DNA from: an uncultured Clostridia bacterium
GTDB lineage: Bacteria > Bacillota > Clostridia > Oscillospirales > CAG-272
Assembly: GCA_946404035.1 (NCBI GenBank)
Contig: CAMJCC010000004.1
Location: 1-44,854, forward strand
DNA length: 44,854 nucleotides
Reading direction: 5' to 3'
The notes beneath the pieces are model-generated. The model saw only the letters and a program-made list of their open reading frames with translations. It had not been told where the DNA came from and searched no databases. This document shows positions 27,377 through 35,900 of the stretch, piece after piece. The position numbers and the translations under genes were made by a program. Each line of letters begins with the position of its first letter. The first letter of the stretch is position 1.

Positions 27377-28105
27377 TCAGACGTTTCCGTTGGTCGGGGT
27401 GACGATGGTGCCGAGGTGATCCCCGACGATGGCGCGCAGGATGTTTTCGGGGTCGGACAGCCCGAACACCAGGATCGGGATGTCGTGTTCCATACAGAAA
27501 GCGGTGGCGGTGGCGTCGATCGCCTTTAACCCGTGGGAGAGGATGTCGCCGCAGGAGATCTCGTCGATCTTCTCGGCTTTGGGGTCGAGCTGCGGGTCGG
27601 CGGTGTAGATGCCGTCGATGTTCTTTGCCATCAGCATCACGTCGGCGCCGATCTCGGCGGCGCGGAGCGCGCCGGCGGTGTCGGTCGAGAAGAACGGGAG
27701 CCCGATGCCGCACCCGAAGATGACGACCCGCTTCTCTTCAAGGTGGTGGATCGCTCTGTCGCGGCTGTACGGCTCGGCGTAGGGGCGGAGTTCGGCGGCG
27801 GTCATGACGCGCGCGTCAAGTCCCGCGTGGCAGAAAGCGTCCTGGAGCGCGATGGCGTTGATCGCGGTCGCGAGCATCCCCATCGAGTCGGCGCGGACCG
27901 GGTCCATATCCTTGCCCTGTCTGCCGCGCCAGATGTTGCCGGCCCCGACGATCACCCCGATCTCTGCCCCGAGATCAAGACACCGACGCACCACGTCGGC
28001 GAGTTTGGAAAGAAAGGCGTCGTCGTAGAGTTTTCCGCTTCCGGCGGAGAGCGCCTCGCCCGACAGTTTGAGGAGTACCCGTTTGAATTTCAGCTGCGTT
28101 CCCAT
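27377..28105 (-). CDS. pyrH: UMP kinase
   Basis: PyrH phosphorylates UMP to UDP and is a hexameric amino-acid-kinase-fold enzyme regulated by GTP/UTP. Motifs: RVLLKLSGEALSA at the N-terminus, GAGNIWRG, ADSMGMLATAINA, and the C-terminal GTIVTPTNGNV. The ATG at 28105 (242 residues) is preferred over an in-frame ATG two codons upstream, because GGAAGG is properly spaced only for the former. It has its own promoter (28168-28196) downstream of the tsf terminator. Confidence 0.97.
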   Translation of the reverse strand: MGTQLKFKRVLLKLSGEALSAGSGKLYDDAFLSKLADVVRRCLDLGAEIGVIVGAGNIWRGRQGKDMDPVRADSMGMLATAINAIALQDAFCHAGLDARVMTAAELRPYAEPYSRDRAIHHLEEKRVVIFGCGIGLPFFSTDTAGALRAAEIGADVMLMAKNIDGIYTADPQLDPKAEKIDEISCGDILSHGLKAIDATATAFCMEHDIPILVFGLSDPENILRAIVGDHLGTIVTPTNGNV

Positions 28106-28167
28106 AAACATCCTTCCCGGGCGCGCGCGTCGCGCGACCCGTTCGCTTTCGTTTTGTCTTCCCTCTT

Positions 28168-28196
28168 ATTTTATATTATTTTTCCTTTTTTGTAAA
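28168..28196 (-). promoter_or_regulatory. Promoter of the pyrH-polC operon
   Basis: On the minus strand TTTACA (28196-28191) and TAAAAT (28173-28168) are 17 bases apart, in an A-rich tract. It follows the tsf terminator and precedes pyrH by about 60 bases, so the ten-gene cluster is two transcription units. Confidence 0.7.
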
Positions 28197-28280
28197 CACC
28201 TTTTTTCGTTTTTTTCGTGCGCCCGTACGCGCATGACGCGAAAAACGGAGGGGGGCGGTCGCAAATTTTCCCCGGGATAC

Positions 28281-28314
28281 AAAAAGAAAAGGCCGCACGA
28301 CCGTGCGACCTTTT
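28281..28314 (-). terminator. Intrinsic terminator of rpsB-tsf
   Basis: On the minus strand AAAAGGTCGCACG pairs with CGTGCGGCCTTTT (one G-T wobble) and is followed by CTTTTT. It lies 24 bases after the tsf stop. Confidence 0.85.
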
Positions 28315-28338
28315 CACTTGTTTCGCTTGGGGTGCGGC

Positions 28339-29265
28339 TTACTTGCCGCCAACCATCTTCGCGACCTCCGCCGCGAGATCGTCCTCTCTCTTTTCGATGC
28401 CCTCGCCCTTGTCGAAGCGGATGCAGCCGGTGACCTTGATCGAGCCGCCGAACGCTTTCGCAGTCTGGTCGACGTACTTGGCGACGGTCAGGGCGTCGTC
28501 CTTGACGTACGCCTGCTCCATCAGGCAGTTCGCCTCGTAGAACTTGCCGAGCCGCCCGGTGATGATGCCGTCCAGCACCTTCTGGGGCTTGCCCGCCATC
28601 TTGGGATCCTGCGCCATCTGGGCGAGCAGGATCTCACGCTCGGAAGCGATGACGCTCTCGGGCACGTCGCTGCGGTTGACGTAGGGGGTAACGTAAGCCG
28701 CCGCCTGCAGCGCGATGTTCTTCGCGAATTCGGCGAAGCCGGCGTTGTTCTTCGCGGCGTCGTCCGCCTCGAAGCTGATGATGACGCCCGTGGCGCCGAG
28801 CCCGTGGATATAGGTGCTGACCAGCCCGTCCACGATGACGAACCGACGGACCGAGAGTTTCTCGCCCATCGTGAAGGTCTTCTCCTGCACCTCTTCCTCA
28901 ACGGTCTTGCCCGAGGAGGTCTTGCAGGACAGCAGAGCGGTCACGTCGGCGGGACGGTTCGCGATGATCGCCGCGAGGACCTCGCGCACGAAGGTGCGGA
29001 AAGTCTCGTTCTTGGCGACGAAGTCGGTCTCGGAGTTGACCTCGACCATGGCGGTCACGTTGCCCTCGGTCAGAATATCGACCAGACCGTCGGCGGCGAT
29101 GCGGCTCGCCTTCTTTGCGGTCGCAGCCATTCCCTTTTCGCGAAGGACCTTGATCGCTTCCTCAAAATCGCCGTTGGCGGCGACCAGAGCGTTTTTGCAG
29201 TCCATCATACCGCAGCCGGTCTGCTTGCGCAGTTCGGCGACGTCTTTAGCGTTGATAGTAGCCAT
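28339..29265 (-). CDS. tsf: Translation elongation factor Ts
   Basis: EF-Ts exchanges GDP for GTP on EF-Tu. The 308-residue protein has the N-terminal UBA-like segment VAELRKQTGCGMMDCKNAL, and the core TDFVAKNETF that contacts EF-Tu. AAGGAG lies 6 bases before the ATG. It is 19 bases downstream of rpsB and ends in a strong terminator. Confidence 0.98.
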   Translation of the reverse strand: MATINAKDVAELRKQTGCGMMDCKNALVAANGDFEEAIKVLREKGMAATAKKASRIAADGLVDILTEGNVTAMVEVNSETDFVAKNETFRTFVREVLAAIIANRPADVTALLSCKTSSGKTVEEEVQEKTFTMGEKLSVRRFVIVDGLVSTYIHGLGATGVIISFEADDAAKNNAGFAEFAKNIALQAAAYVTPYVNRSDVPESVIASEREILLAQMAQDPKMAGKPQKVLDGIITGRLGKFYEANCLMEQAYVKDDALTVAKYVDQTAKAFGGSIKVTGCIRFDKGEGIEKREDDLAAEVAKMVGGK

Positions 29266-29284
29266 TTTACTCTCCTTTTCCCGA

Positions 29285-30028
29285 TCACTCGGCGTCGGCG
29301 GTCTCTTCGGCAGGAGCTTCCTCCGCCTCGGTATCCACCGTCGCTTCGCCGCCCTTGCCCTCGATCACGGCGTCGGCAAGCGCGCCGGAGATCAGTTTCA
29401 GGGCGCGGATCGCGTCGTCGTTGCCCGGGATGATATAGTCGGCGTCGTCGGGGTCGCAGTTGGTATCGACGATCGCGATGACCGGGATACCGAGCTTCTT
29501 CGCCTCTTTGACGGCGTTCGCCTCTTTACGGGTGTCGGCGATGAACACGGCGTCGGGAAGACGGTCCATGTTCTTGATACCGCCGTAGATCTTTTCGAGA
29601 TCCTCGATCTCCTTGACCTTCTTCGCCGCTTCTTTCTTGGGGAGCAGGTTGAAAGTGCCGTCCGCCTGCATCTTTTCGAGTTCGTTCAGACGACCGATCG
29701 AACGACGGATGGTCTTGAAGTTGGTGAGCATACCGCCCGGCCACCGGACGTTGACGTAGTACATGCCGCACTTGATCGCCTCTTCGCGGATCGAGTCGGC
29801 GGCCTGCTTCTTGGTCCCGACGAAGAGCAGCGTGCCGCCCGCCTCGGAGAGGTAACGGACGTAGGTGTACGCCTCCTCGAACTTCTTGACCGTCTTCTGC
29901 AGGTCGATGATGTGGATGCCGTTTCTCGTGGTGAAGATGTACTCCGCCATCTTCGGGTTCCACTTCTTGGTCGGGTGACCGAAGTGAACTCCTGCCTCCA
30001 GGAGCTGCTTGATGGAAATGCCGAACAT
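29285..30028 (-). CDS. rpsB: 30S ribosomal protein S2
   Basis: S2 is a 30S head/body protein. The 247-residue sequence starts [20 protein letters not shown] and contains [31 protein letters not shown] and [12 protein letters not shown], all typical. The C-terminus is an acidic Glu/Ala tail ([14 protein letters not shown]). AGGAGG lies 8 bases before the ATG. It heads the rpsB-tsf operon with a leader of about 120 bases. Confidence 0.98.
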   Translation of the reverse strand: MFGISIKQLLEAGVHFGHPTKKWNPKMAEYIFTTRNGIHIIDLQKTVKKFEEAYTYVRYLSEAGGTLLFVGTKKQAADSIREEAIKCGMYYVNVRWPGGMLTNFKTIRRSIGRLNELEKMQADGTFNLLPKKEAAKKVKEIEDLEKIYGGIKNMDRLPDAVFIADTRKEANAVKEAKKLGIPVIAIVDTNCDPDDADYIIPGNDDAIRALKLISGALADAVIEGKGGEATVDTEAEEAPAEETADAE

Positions 30029-30153
30029 TGTGTTTTCCTCCTAAAAAAATTGGTTTTCCGCCGCAAAAGGAACCGATCGCCAACCGCCCGGGAGAAACGG
30101 ACGGCACCGGGAGATCTTCACCCTCTGCGTGAGAATTCGTGCCGCGAGGCACG
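30029..30153 (-). promoter_or_regulatory. Long rpsB leader, possibly structured
   Basis: About 120 bases separate the predicted start of transcription from the rpsB ATG. On the minus strand a hairpin GTGCC/GGCAC comes first, then G+C-rich segments with the complementary CCCGG and CCGGG strings (TCTCCCGGTGCC and TCTCCCGGGCGG), then an A/T-rich AGGAGG region. A ribosomal protein autoregulatory leader is plausible, but I cannot match it to a described class. Confidence 0.35.
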
Positions 30154-30159
30154 TCGTCT

Positions 30160-30188
30160 ATAATATCATATTATTCTTTTTTTCGCAA
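30160..30188 (-). promoter_or_regulatory. Promoter of rpsB-tsf
   Basis: On the minus strand TTGCGA (30188-30183) and TATTAT (30165-30160) with a 17-base A-rich spacer, as expected for a strongly expressed ribosomal protein operon. Confidence 0.7.
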
Positions 30189-30224
30189 GGGCTTTTTCGG
30201 GTTTTTCTTTTCGTTCACGAAAAA

Positions 30225-30515
30225 TTAACAATTACGGTGCTTTTTCTTCTGTTCGCGGGGCGGCGGAAGCGGCAGACAGCCGTCCGCGTCGACCAGAACG
30301 ACGTCCTCGCCGATCTTTTTGATCCGGCACCAGGGGATCAGGGTCTGCTCCCGTTTGCCGAACCCGAGAAATCCGGCGTCCCCCGACACGACAAGACCCG
30401 TGATCCTGCCCTCGCAGGGGTCGAATTCGAGCGCGGTGACGCATCCGATGCGTTTGCCGTCCCCGACGTCGATCACGTCCTTTTCTTCCAGGCGTTCGGT
30501 ATTCATCAACTCCAC
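30225..30515 (-). CDS. YlmC/YmxH-type PRC-barrel sporulation protein
   Basis: A 96-residue PRC-barrel protein. The core VIDVGDGKRIGCVTALEFD, then GRITGLVVSGD, LGFGKREQTLIPW and IKKIGEDVVLVD matches the YlmC/YmxH family annotated as sporulation proteins; the exact role is unknown. The start is a GTG at 30515: GGAGG lies 7 bases upstream, whereas the nearby ATG codons at 30521 and 30506 are badly spaced. It begins 2 bases after the M14 peptidase stop, so the two form an operon. The C-terminus is proline- and lysine-rich (PLPPPREQKKKHRN). Confidence 0.8.
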   Translation of the reverse strand: MELMNTERLEEKDVIDVGDGKRIGCVTALEFDPCEGRITGLVVSGDAGFLGFGKREQTLIPWCRIKKIGEDVVLVDADGCLPLPPPREQKKKHRNC

Positions 30516-30517
30516 GG

Positions 30518-31471
30518 TCATTCCTCCGTTTGATCGGCGTCGGTCCCCTCCGTCCGGGGTGCGCGCCGTTCGGCGTAGAGCGGGGCGCGGAAGAGCAGCG
30601 GGCGGATCTCGTGCCACGTCGGGATAAACGACGACGCGGGCAGCGGGTTGGTCCCCGCTCCGCATTCGACGGTGAACGAGGGGATCCCGAGGCGTCCGAC
30701 CGCCCAGTCGGTGAGCCCCCCGTACGCCGCCGCACCGGTCGGGACGGCGGCGCGGTAGCCGGTCATGGCGGCGAAGCGCGCGGCGACGGTCGTCTGACCC
30801 GGGAGCGAGCGACCGCCGGAGGTGAAGTAGATCTCGCGCCCCTGGGTGTGGAGCGAGAGGATCAGGGAGAGCGGGACCGAACGGATGAAACGGGTGAGCG
30901 CCGCGGTCTCGGGTTCGGACCCGGGGTATTCCCCGCTGTACCTGGAGGGGGAGCCGCCGAGGATGCCGAGGGAGGCTTCTACCCCTTTATAGGCGCGAAA
31001 CCCCATGTCGTAGTTGTGGTTGAGGTCGACCCCCCTGGCGTTTGCCTGCCAGGTGGAGCAGTCCTCCCGACCTCCGTTCATCCGGGCGATCCGGTCGGAC
31101 AGGAACCCCGCGGAGGCAAGACCGCGGAGCGACAGTTCGACCCCGTCGGGGTTGAGAGCGGGGACGATCCAGAGGGTGCGGACCGAGAGCAAAAACGTGA
31201 GGTCGACCCCCTCGACCGACTGCCCGGCGCGGTGGGCGGAGAGGAGTTCGGAAAGGAAGCGGAGCAGCAGCCCCGCGGTCATGCCCTCCGCGCCGTGGTG
31301 CGCGCCGACGTAGAGCAGATGCACGTCCCCCTCGCCGAGGCGGAGAAGCGGGATCTCGCGACCGAGCACCGAGCGGCCGAGCAGGGAGCGGGACAGGATC
31401 GGGTAGTCGCGCTCCAGTTCGGATATGACGGCGGCGCGCTCGGCAGCGTCGGGACAGGGCGGTATTTTCAT
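30518..31471 (-). CDS. M14-family zinc carboxypeptidase
   Basis: This 317-residue protein has the M14 zinc site: His59 and Glu62 in GAHHGAEGM, and His208 in LSLHTQG. The substrate carboxylate-binding NARGVDLNHNYD is at 144-155 and the general base is Glu269 in FTVECG. In Firmicutes, M14 proteins of this size include gamma-D-glutamyl-diamino-acid peptidases that act on peptidoglycan or spore cortex peptides; pairing with a YlmC-like sporulation gene makes that the best guess (inference). I see no signal peptide, so the protein is probably cytoplasmic. A G-rich GAGGGG site is about 9 bases before the ATG. Confidence 0.88.
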   Translation of the reverse strand: MKIPPCPDAAERAAVISELERDYPILSRSLLGRSVLGREIPLLRLGEGDVHLLYVGAHHGAEGMTAGLLLRFLSELLSAHRAGQSVEGVDLTFLLSVRTLWIVPALNPDGVELSLRGLASAGFLSDRIARMNGGREDCSTWQANARGVDLNHNYDMGFRAYKGVEASLGILGGSPSRYSGEYPGSEPETAALTRFIRSVPLSLILSLHTQGREIYFTSGGRSLPGQTTVAARFAAMTGYRAAVPTGAAAYGGLTDWAVGRLGIPSFTVECGAGTNPLPASSFIPTWHEIRPLLFRAPLYAERRAPRTEGTDADQTEE

Positions 31472-31535
31472 GGCGGCGTTCCCCCCTCGTTGTTCTTCGT
31501 CCGAGTATATGCGAAAAAGAAGCGGGAGAGAACGG

Positions 31536-31791
31536 GGGGTACGTCCACTTTCTTAAAAGAAAGTGGAGCAAAGAACTTCAATAAAAGATTATTGAAGAGC
31601 AAAACGGCGTTCCCCTACGGACTAACGCCGTTTTGCGGTTCTGTAGCCGGAACTGCAAAAGACCTCCTTGCCGTCGGAAAAACAAAACGTTGACCGCGCC
31701 GTTTGGCGCGGTCAACCCATAACGATTGCCGAGGGGCGCGCCCCTCGGCAATCTCAAAGTTCTACACGTTGCGCCGCAGCGCAACTCATAA
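31536..31791. repeat. Composite hairpin repeat C
   Basis: This is the second copy of the repeat at 14799. The head GGGGTACGTCCACTTTCTT with stem TCCACTTTC/GAAAGTGGA (31544-31552/31559-31567), and GCAAAGAACTTCAA, are the same as in copy B. The second stem is GCAAAACGGCGTT/AACGCCGTTTTGC (31599-31611/31624-31636). Then come a 12-bp stem (31689-31700/31705-31716), the spacer CCATAAC, a 28-base perfect palindrome (31725-31752) and the tail hairpin GTTGCGC/GCGCAAC (31768-31774/31779-31785) followed by TCATAA. This fills the 325-base gap between fba and the M14 gene; no coding sequence is seen. Confidence 0.8.
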
Positions 31792-31796
31792 TTCCG

Positions 31797-32660
31797 TTAT
31801 GCTTTTCCGACCGAGCCGAACAGCTCCATCTTCTCCTTGACGGTCGCCTTGATCGCCTCGACGCCGGGAGCCAGGAGTTTGCGCGGATCGAAGCCCTTGC
31901 CCTCCAGGTCCTTGCCCGCCTCGATGTACTTGCGGACGGCGGCGGCAAAGGTGAGCTGGCACTCGGTGTTGACGTTGATCTTCGCAACGCCGAGCGAGAT
32001 GGCGCGGCGGATCATATCGGCGGGGATACCCGTCCCGCCGTGGAGGACCAACGGCATCTTCCCGGTCTTCTCCTGCACGGCGGCAAGGGTCTCGAACGAA
32101 AGTCCCTTCCAGTTGGCGGGGTATTTGCCGTGGATGTTGCCGATCCCGGCGGCGAGCATCGTCACGCCGAGATCCGCGATCTTCTTGCACTCATCGGGGT
32201 CGGCGCACTCGCCCATCCCGATCACGCCGTCCTCTTCGCCGCCGATGGCGCCGACCTCCGCCTCAAGGGACATTCCCTTTTCGCGGCAGATGCGGACCAG
32301 TTCGGAGGTCTTTTCGACGTTCTCGTCGATCGGATAGTGCGAACCGTCGAACATAATGGAGGAAAAGCCGGCGTCGATGCACTTGAAGCATCCCTCGTAG
32401 GTCCCGTGGTCAAGATGGAGCGCGACCGGAACGGTGATATTGAGTTCCCGGATCATCGACTTGACCATCGCGGCAACCGTCGGGAAACCGCACATGTACT
32501 TGCCCGCTCCCTCGGAAACGCCGAGGATGACGGGAGACTTGAGTTCCTCCGCCGTCAGAAGGATCGCCTTCGTCCATTCGAGATTGTTGATGTTGAACTG
32601 ACCGACGGCGTACTTGCCCGCCACCGCCTTTTCAAGCATTTCTTTTGCCGAAACCAGCAT
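31797..32660 (-). CDS. fba: Class II fructose-bisphosphate aldolase
   Basis: A zinc aldolase of glycolysis and gluconeogenesis, 287 residues. Catalytic Asp84 and zinc ligand His85 are in LHLDHGT, with His177 in GNIHGKY and His207 in VLHGGTG. The phosphate-binding KINVNTE and GSHYPIDEN are present. The ATG at 32660 has GGAGG 8 bases upstream; an earlier in-frame ATG at 32696 lies close to the promoter and is unlikely. It has its own promoter and is divergent from the large helicase gene. Confidence 0.96.
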   Translation of the reverse strand: MLVSAKEMLEKAVAGKYAVGQFNINNLEWTKAILLTAEELKSPVILGVSEGAGKYMCGFPTVAAMVKSMIRELNITVPVALHLDHGTYEGCFKCIDAGFSSIMFDGSHYPIDENVEKTSELVRICREKGMSLEAEVGAIGGEEDGVIGMGECADPDECKKIADLGVTMLAAGIGNIHGKYPANWKGLSFETLAAVQEKTGKMPLVLHGGTGIPADMIRRAISLGVAKINVNTECQLTFAAAVRKYIEAGKDLEGKGFDPRKLLAPGVEAIKATVKEKMELFGSVGKA

Positions 32661-32701
32661 TTGTGTTTCCTCCCTGCGAAATGATGTTTTTATCACTTAT
32701 T

Positions 32702-32730
32702 ATTGTACAACACGGAAAACGAAAAAGCAA
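32702..32730 (-). promoter_or_regulatory. Promoter of fba
   Basis: On the minus strand TTGCTT (32730-32725), a 17-base spacer and TACAAT (32707-32702). Confidence 0.75.
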
Positions 32731-32809
32731 GGGTTTTTTCGCTTTTTCCGCTCGCTTTTCGACGGCTTTCGGGACCGGGTGGAAAAAGTGCAACTTTTCG
32801 CCGTTGCTC

Positions 32810-32838
32810 TTGACACGGACGAATGAAAAATATATAAT
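32810..32838 (+). promoter_or_regulatory. Perfect-consensus promoter of the large helicase gene
   Basis: TTGACA (32810-32815), a 17-base spacer and TATAAT (32833-32838) match the sigma-A consensus at every position. This is unusually strong for a 1940-residue protein and suggests that repression or another control limits it. Confidence 0.92.
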
Positions 32839-32844
32839 ATAAAC

Positions 32845-32865
32845 AACATAATGGGTGATTATGTT
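32845..32865 (+). promoter_or_regulatory. Operator-like inverted repeat at the helicase start of transcription
   Basis: AACATAAT (32845-32852), GGGTG, ATTATGTT (32858-32865) is a perfect 8-bp inverted repeat at about +1 to +20. A second 10-base palindrome, GGGTCGACCC, is at 32883-32892 before the ribosome binding site. Either could be a repressor site or form a stem in the leader. Confidence 0.45.
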
Positions 32866-32912
32866 CTTTTTTCCTATTTCGAGGGTCGACCCCGCGTCAG
32901 GAGGACTTTGGT

Positions 32913-35900
32913 TTGGATACGATCGCGACCATATCGGCGCTGTTTTCCCCGGTGATGAATTTCGCTCTTCAGCAGAGCGGGATCCCCGTGATCCGGGAGA
33001 TCAGGATCAAGAATATGACCGGCAGGGCACTGACCGGTCTGACCGTGTCGGTCACGAGCGACCCCGCGATCTTCCGCTCCGCCACTTTCCCCGTGGAGGA
33101 GGTAAGCCCGCGCACCGATTACGAGATCCTTTCGCCCGAACTCCAGATGTACGCCTCCACCCTCATCACCCTGACCGCCTCGCAGGACACCGTGGTCCGC
33201 GTGTCGCTGCTCCTGGACGGGGAGACCGTCTCCGAGACCGAGCAGACCGTCCGGCTGCTTGCCTACGACGAATGGGCGGGCGCGAAACTCTTTCCCGAAA
33301 CGACCGGCGCGTACGTGCAGCCGGGGCACCCCTACCTTGCCGACCTGATGAAAGACGCCCAATCGAACCTGAAGCGCGTCGCGCGCGAGAGTTCGTTCCC
33401 GGGCTATAAGAAAAAGGAGACCTCCTCGGTCTTAAAACAGCTGGAAGCCGTTTTCCTTGCCCTGCAGGACGAGAAGTTCCGGGTCAAGGAAACGACCGGC
33501 GGCTACGAGGAGCCGGGGCAGAAGATCCGGCTGCCCGAGACGCTGAAAGTGAAACGCGAATGCGCCACGCTCGACCTGGCGCTGCTGTTCGCCGCGTGCC
33601 TGGAAGCGGCGGACTTAAACCCCATCGTGGTCTTTGAAAAGCGCACCTGCTACGTCGGCGTGTGGCTGATCGACACGTTCTTCTCGGAGAGCATCCAGGA
33701 CGACGCGACGCAGCTGACCAAACGGACGGCGGAGGGCATCGAGGAACTTGCTTTCGTGTCGCTCTCGGGCTTCTCGGAAAAGACCGAGTTCAAGACCGCG
33801 GTCGCGGCGGCGAACGCCCGGCTCGCGGACGAGGACCGCTTCTGGTTCGCTCTCGATATCCGGCGCGTGCGCGCGGGCGGGATCCTGCCCATGCCGCTCC
33901 GTCGGCTGGACGCCAAGGGCAACCCCCTCTTCGATTTCGTTCCCTCGACGGCGAAGCGGACGGGCGACGCCGCCGAAGATACCGCGGGCGCCAAGCGTCC
34001 GGCAAAGCGGGCGGGCGCGTCCGAGATGACCCGCGAACAGCTCTGGCAGAGAAAACTGCTGGATCTGTCGCTGCGAAACTCGCTGCTCAACTTCTCGTTC
34101 TACCGCACGTCGATCCAACTGCTCGTGGGGCAGAGCGAGGAACTCTTCGACCCCCTGACGCGCGACGACGCCGAATACGCCGTGCTCGGGCGCCCGAAAG
34201 AGCCCGAGATCCCCGTCGGGGACGGCAAGGGGCTGATCAACCTGCGCCACGCCGCCGATCCCATCAAGAATTTCCTGCGCTCGGAGTTCCGGCAGAAACG
34301 GGTCCATACGACAAACGACCCGGAGGAGCTGCCGACGACCCTGAACAACCTGTTCCGCACGGCGAAGACCGGGTTGGAGGAAAGCGGCGCCAACACGCTC
34401 TACCTCGCGTTCGGTTTTTTGCGCTGGTACGAGACCGACGCGTCGCAGAAACCGCACTACGCGCCCCTGGTCCTCTTGCCGGTCGAGCTGGTCCGCGCCT
34501 CGGTCCGCAAGGACTTTTTGCTCCGGGCGCGTGAAGACGAGCCGCGCTTCAACATCACCCTGCTCGAAATGCTCCGCAACAACTACGGCGTGACCATACC
34601 CGACGTCGATCCCCTGCCCCAGAACGAAAACGGCGACCGCAGTCTGCGCGACGTGTTCTCGGCGGTGCGGAACGCGGTGATGAAGATGTCGCGTTGGGAC
34701 GTTTCGGAGGCGGTGATCCTCTCCAACTTCTCGTTCTCCAATTTCATCATGTACAACGATCTGCGCCGTCGGAGCGCGGATCTGAAAACCAACAAGGTCG
34801 TTTCCTCCCTGCTCTCGGGGCGGGTGAACTGGCGGGATACCAACGACTTCCTGCTCCCCGAACAGCTGGACGAAACGGTCGATCCCGTCGACGTGGCGGC
34901 GCCCCTTCCCGCCGACGCCTCGCAGCTCTCCGCCGTCATCGCGGCGGGCGAGGGCAAGAGCTTCGTTCTGCACGGCCCCCCGGGCACCGGGAAATCCCAG
35001 ACCATCACGAATATGATCACCAACGCCCTGTATCACGGGAAGTCTGTCCTTTTCATCGCGGAAAAGATGGCGGCTCTCTCGGTGGTGCAGAAGCGTCTGG
35101 AAGCCATCGGCATCGCGCCGTTCTGTCTGGAACTGCACTCGAACAAGGCAAAGAAAGCCGACGTTTTGGGGCAGCTTGACCGCACCCTGCAATCGGCGAA
35201 GATCAAGACCCCGGAGGAGTTCACCGCCGAGGCGGAACGTCTGCGCCGGATGCGCGCGCAACTGAACGACACGGTCAGCGCCATCGGGCGGATCCGTACC
35301 TTCGGCTTTTCGCTCTACGACGCGATCGTCCGCTTCGAGCAGTATAAGGACGCGCCGGATCTGAAGATCTTTACGAGCGAGGCGGTGGCGGCGCTCACGA
35401 GCGAAGCACCGCGCAAGCACGAAGCGATCATCGGAAAACTGCGGGTCGCCTCCGACGCTGTGGGCGGCGTGCACAAGAACCCCTTTTCGATCTATCAGCG
35501 GCGCGACTACTCGCTCCAACTGAAACAGCGGTTCGCGGAGGCGCTGGATATCCTTGCCGAGAGCGGGACCGACCTGCAAAAGAACCTGGTCGCCCTCGCC
35601 CGGCTGATCCCGTTCCGCAACCTGCACACCTATCAGCAGATCAAGTCCATTTCGGAACTCTGCCGTATTCTGGCGGAGGTCAATCTGCTGCCCGCGGGGC
35701 TGACCACCAACAAGAACCTGCCGCTCAACCGCGAGCGCATCCTGGATATCTGCCGCGCGGGTCAGGCGCGCGACGATCTGCACGCCGCGCTGCTCTCGCG
35801 TTTCTCGGAGGGCATCCTGAACTTTGACGCGGCGACCAACCTCCAGCGCATCAAGCAGGCGCAGTCCAGAAGCCCGATCACCGGGTTCTTCCGCCGCCGC

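Noticed and set aside
33615-35783. 722-codon open frame antisense to the giant helicase (and a 647-codon one at 35985-37928)
   Set aside because: No ribosome binding site or family motif; composition typical of the antisense of Asp/Glu/Leu-rich genes.
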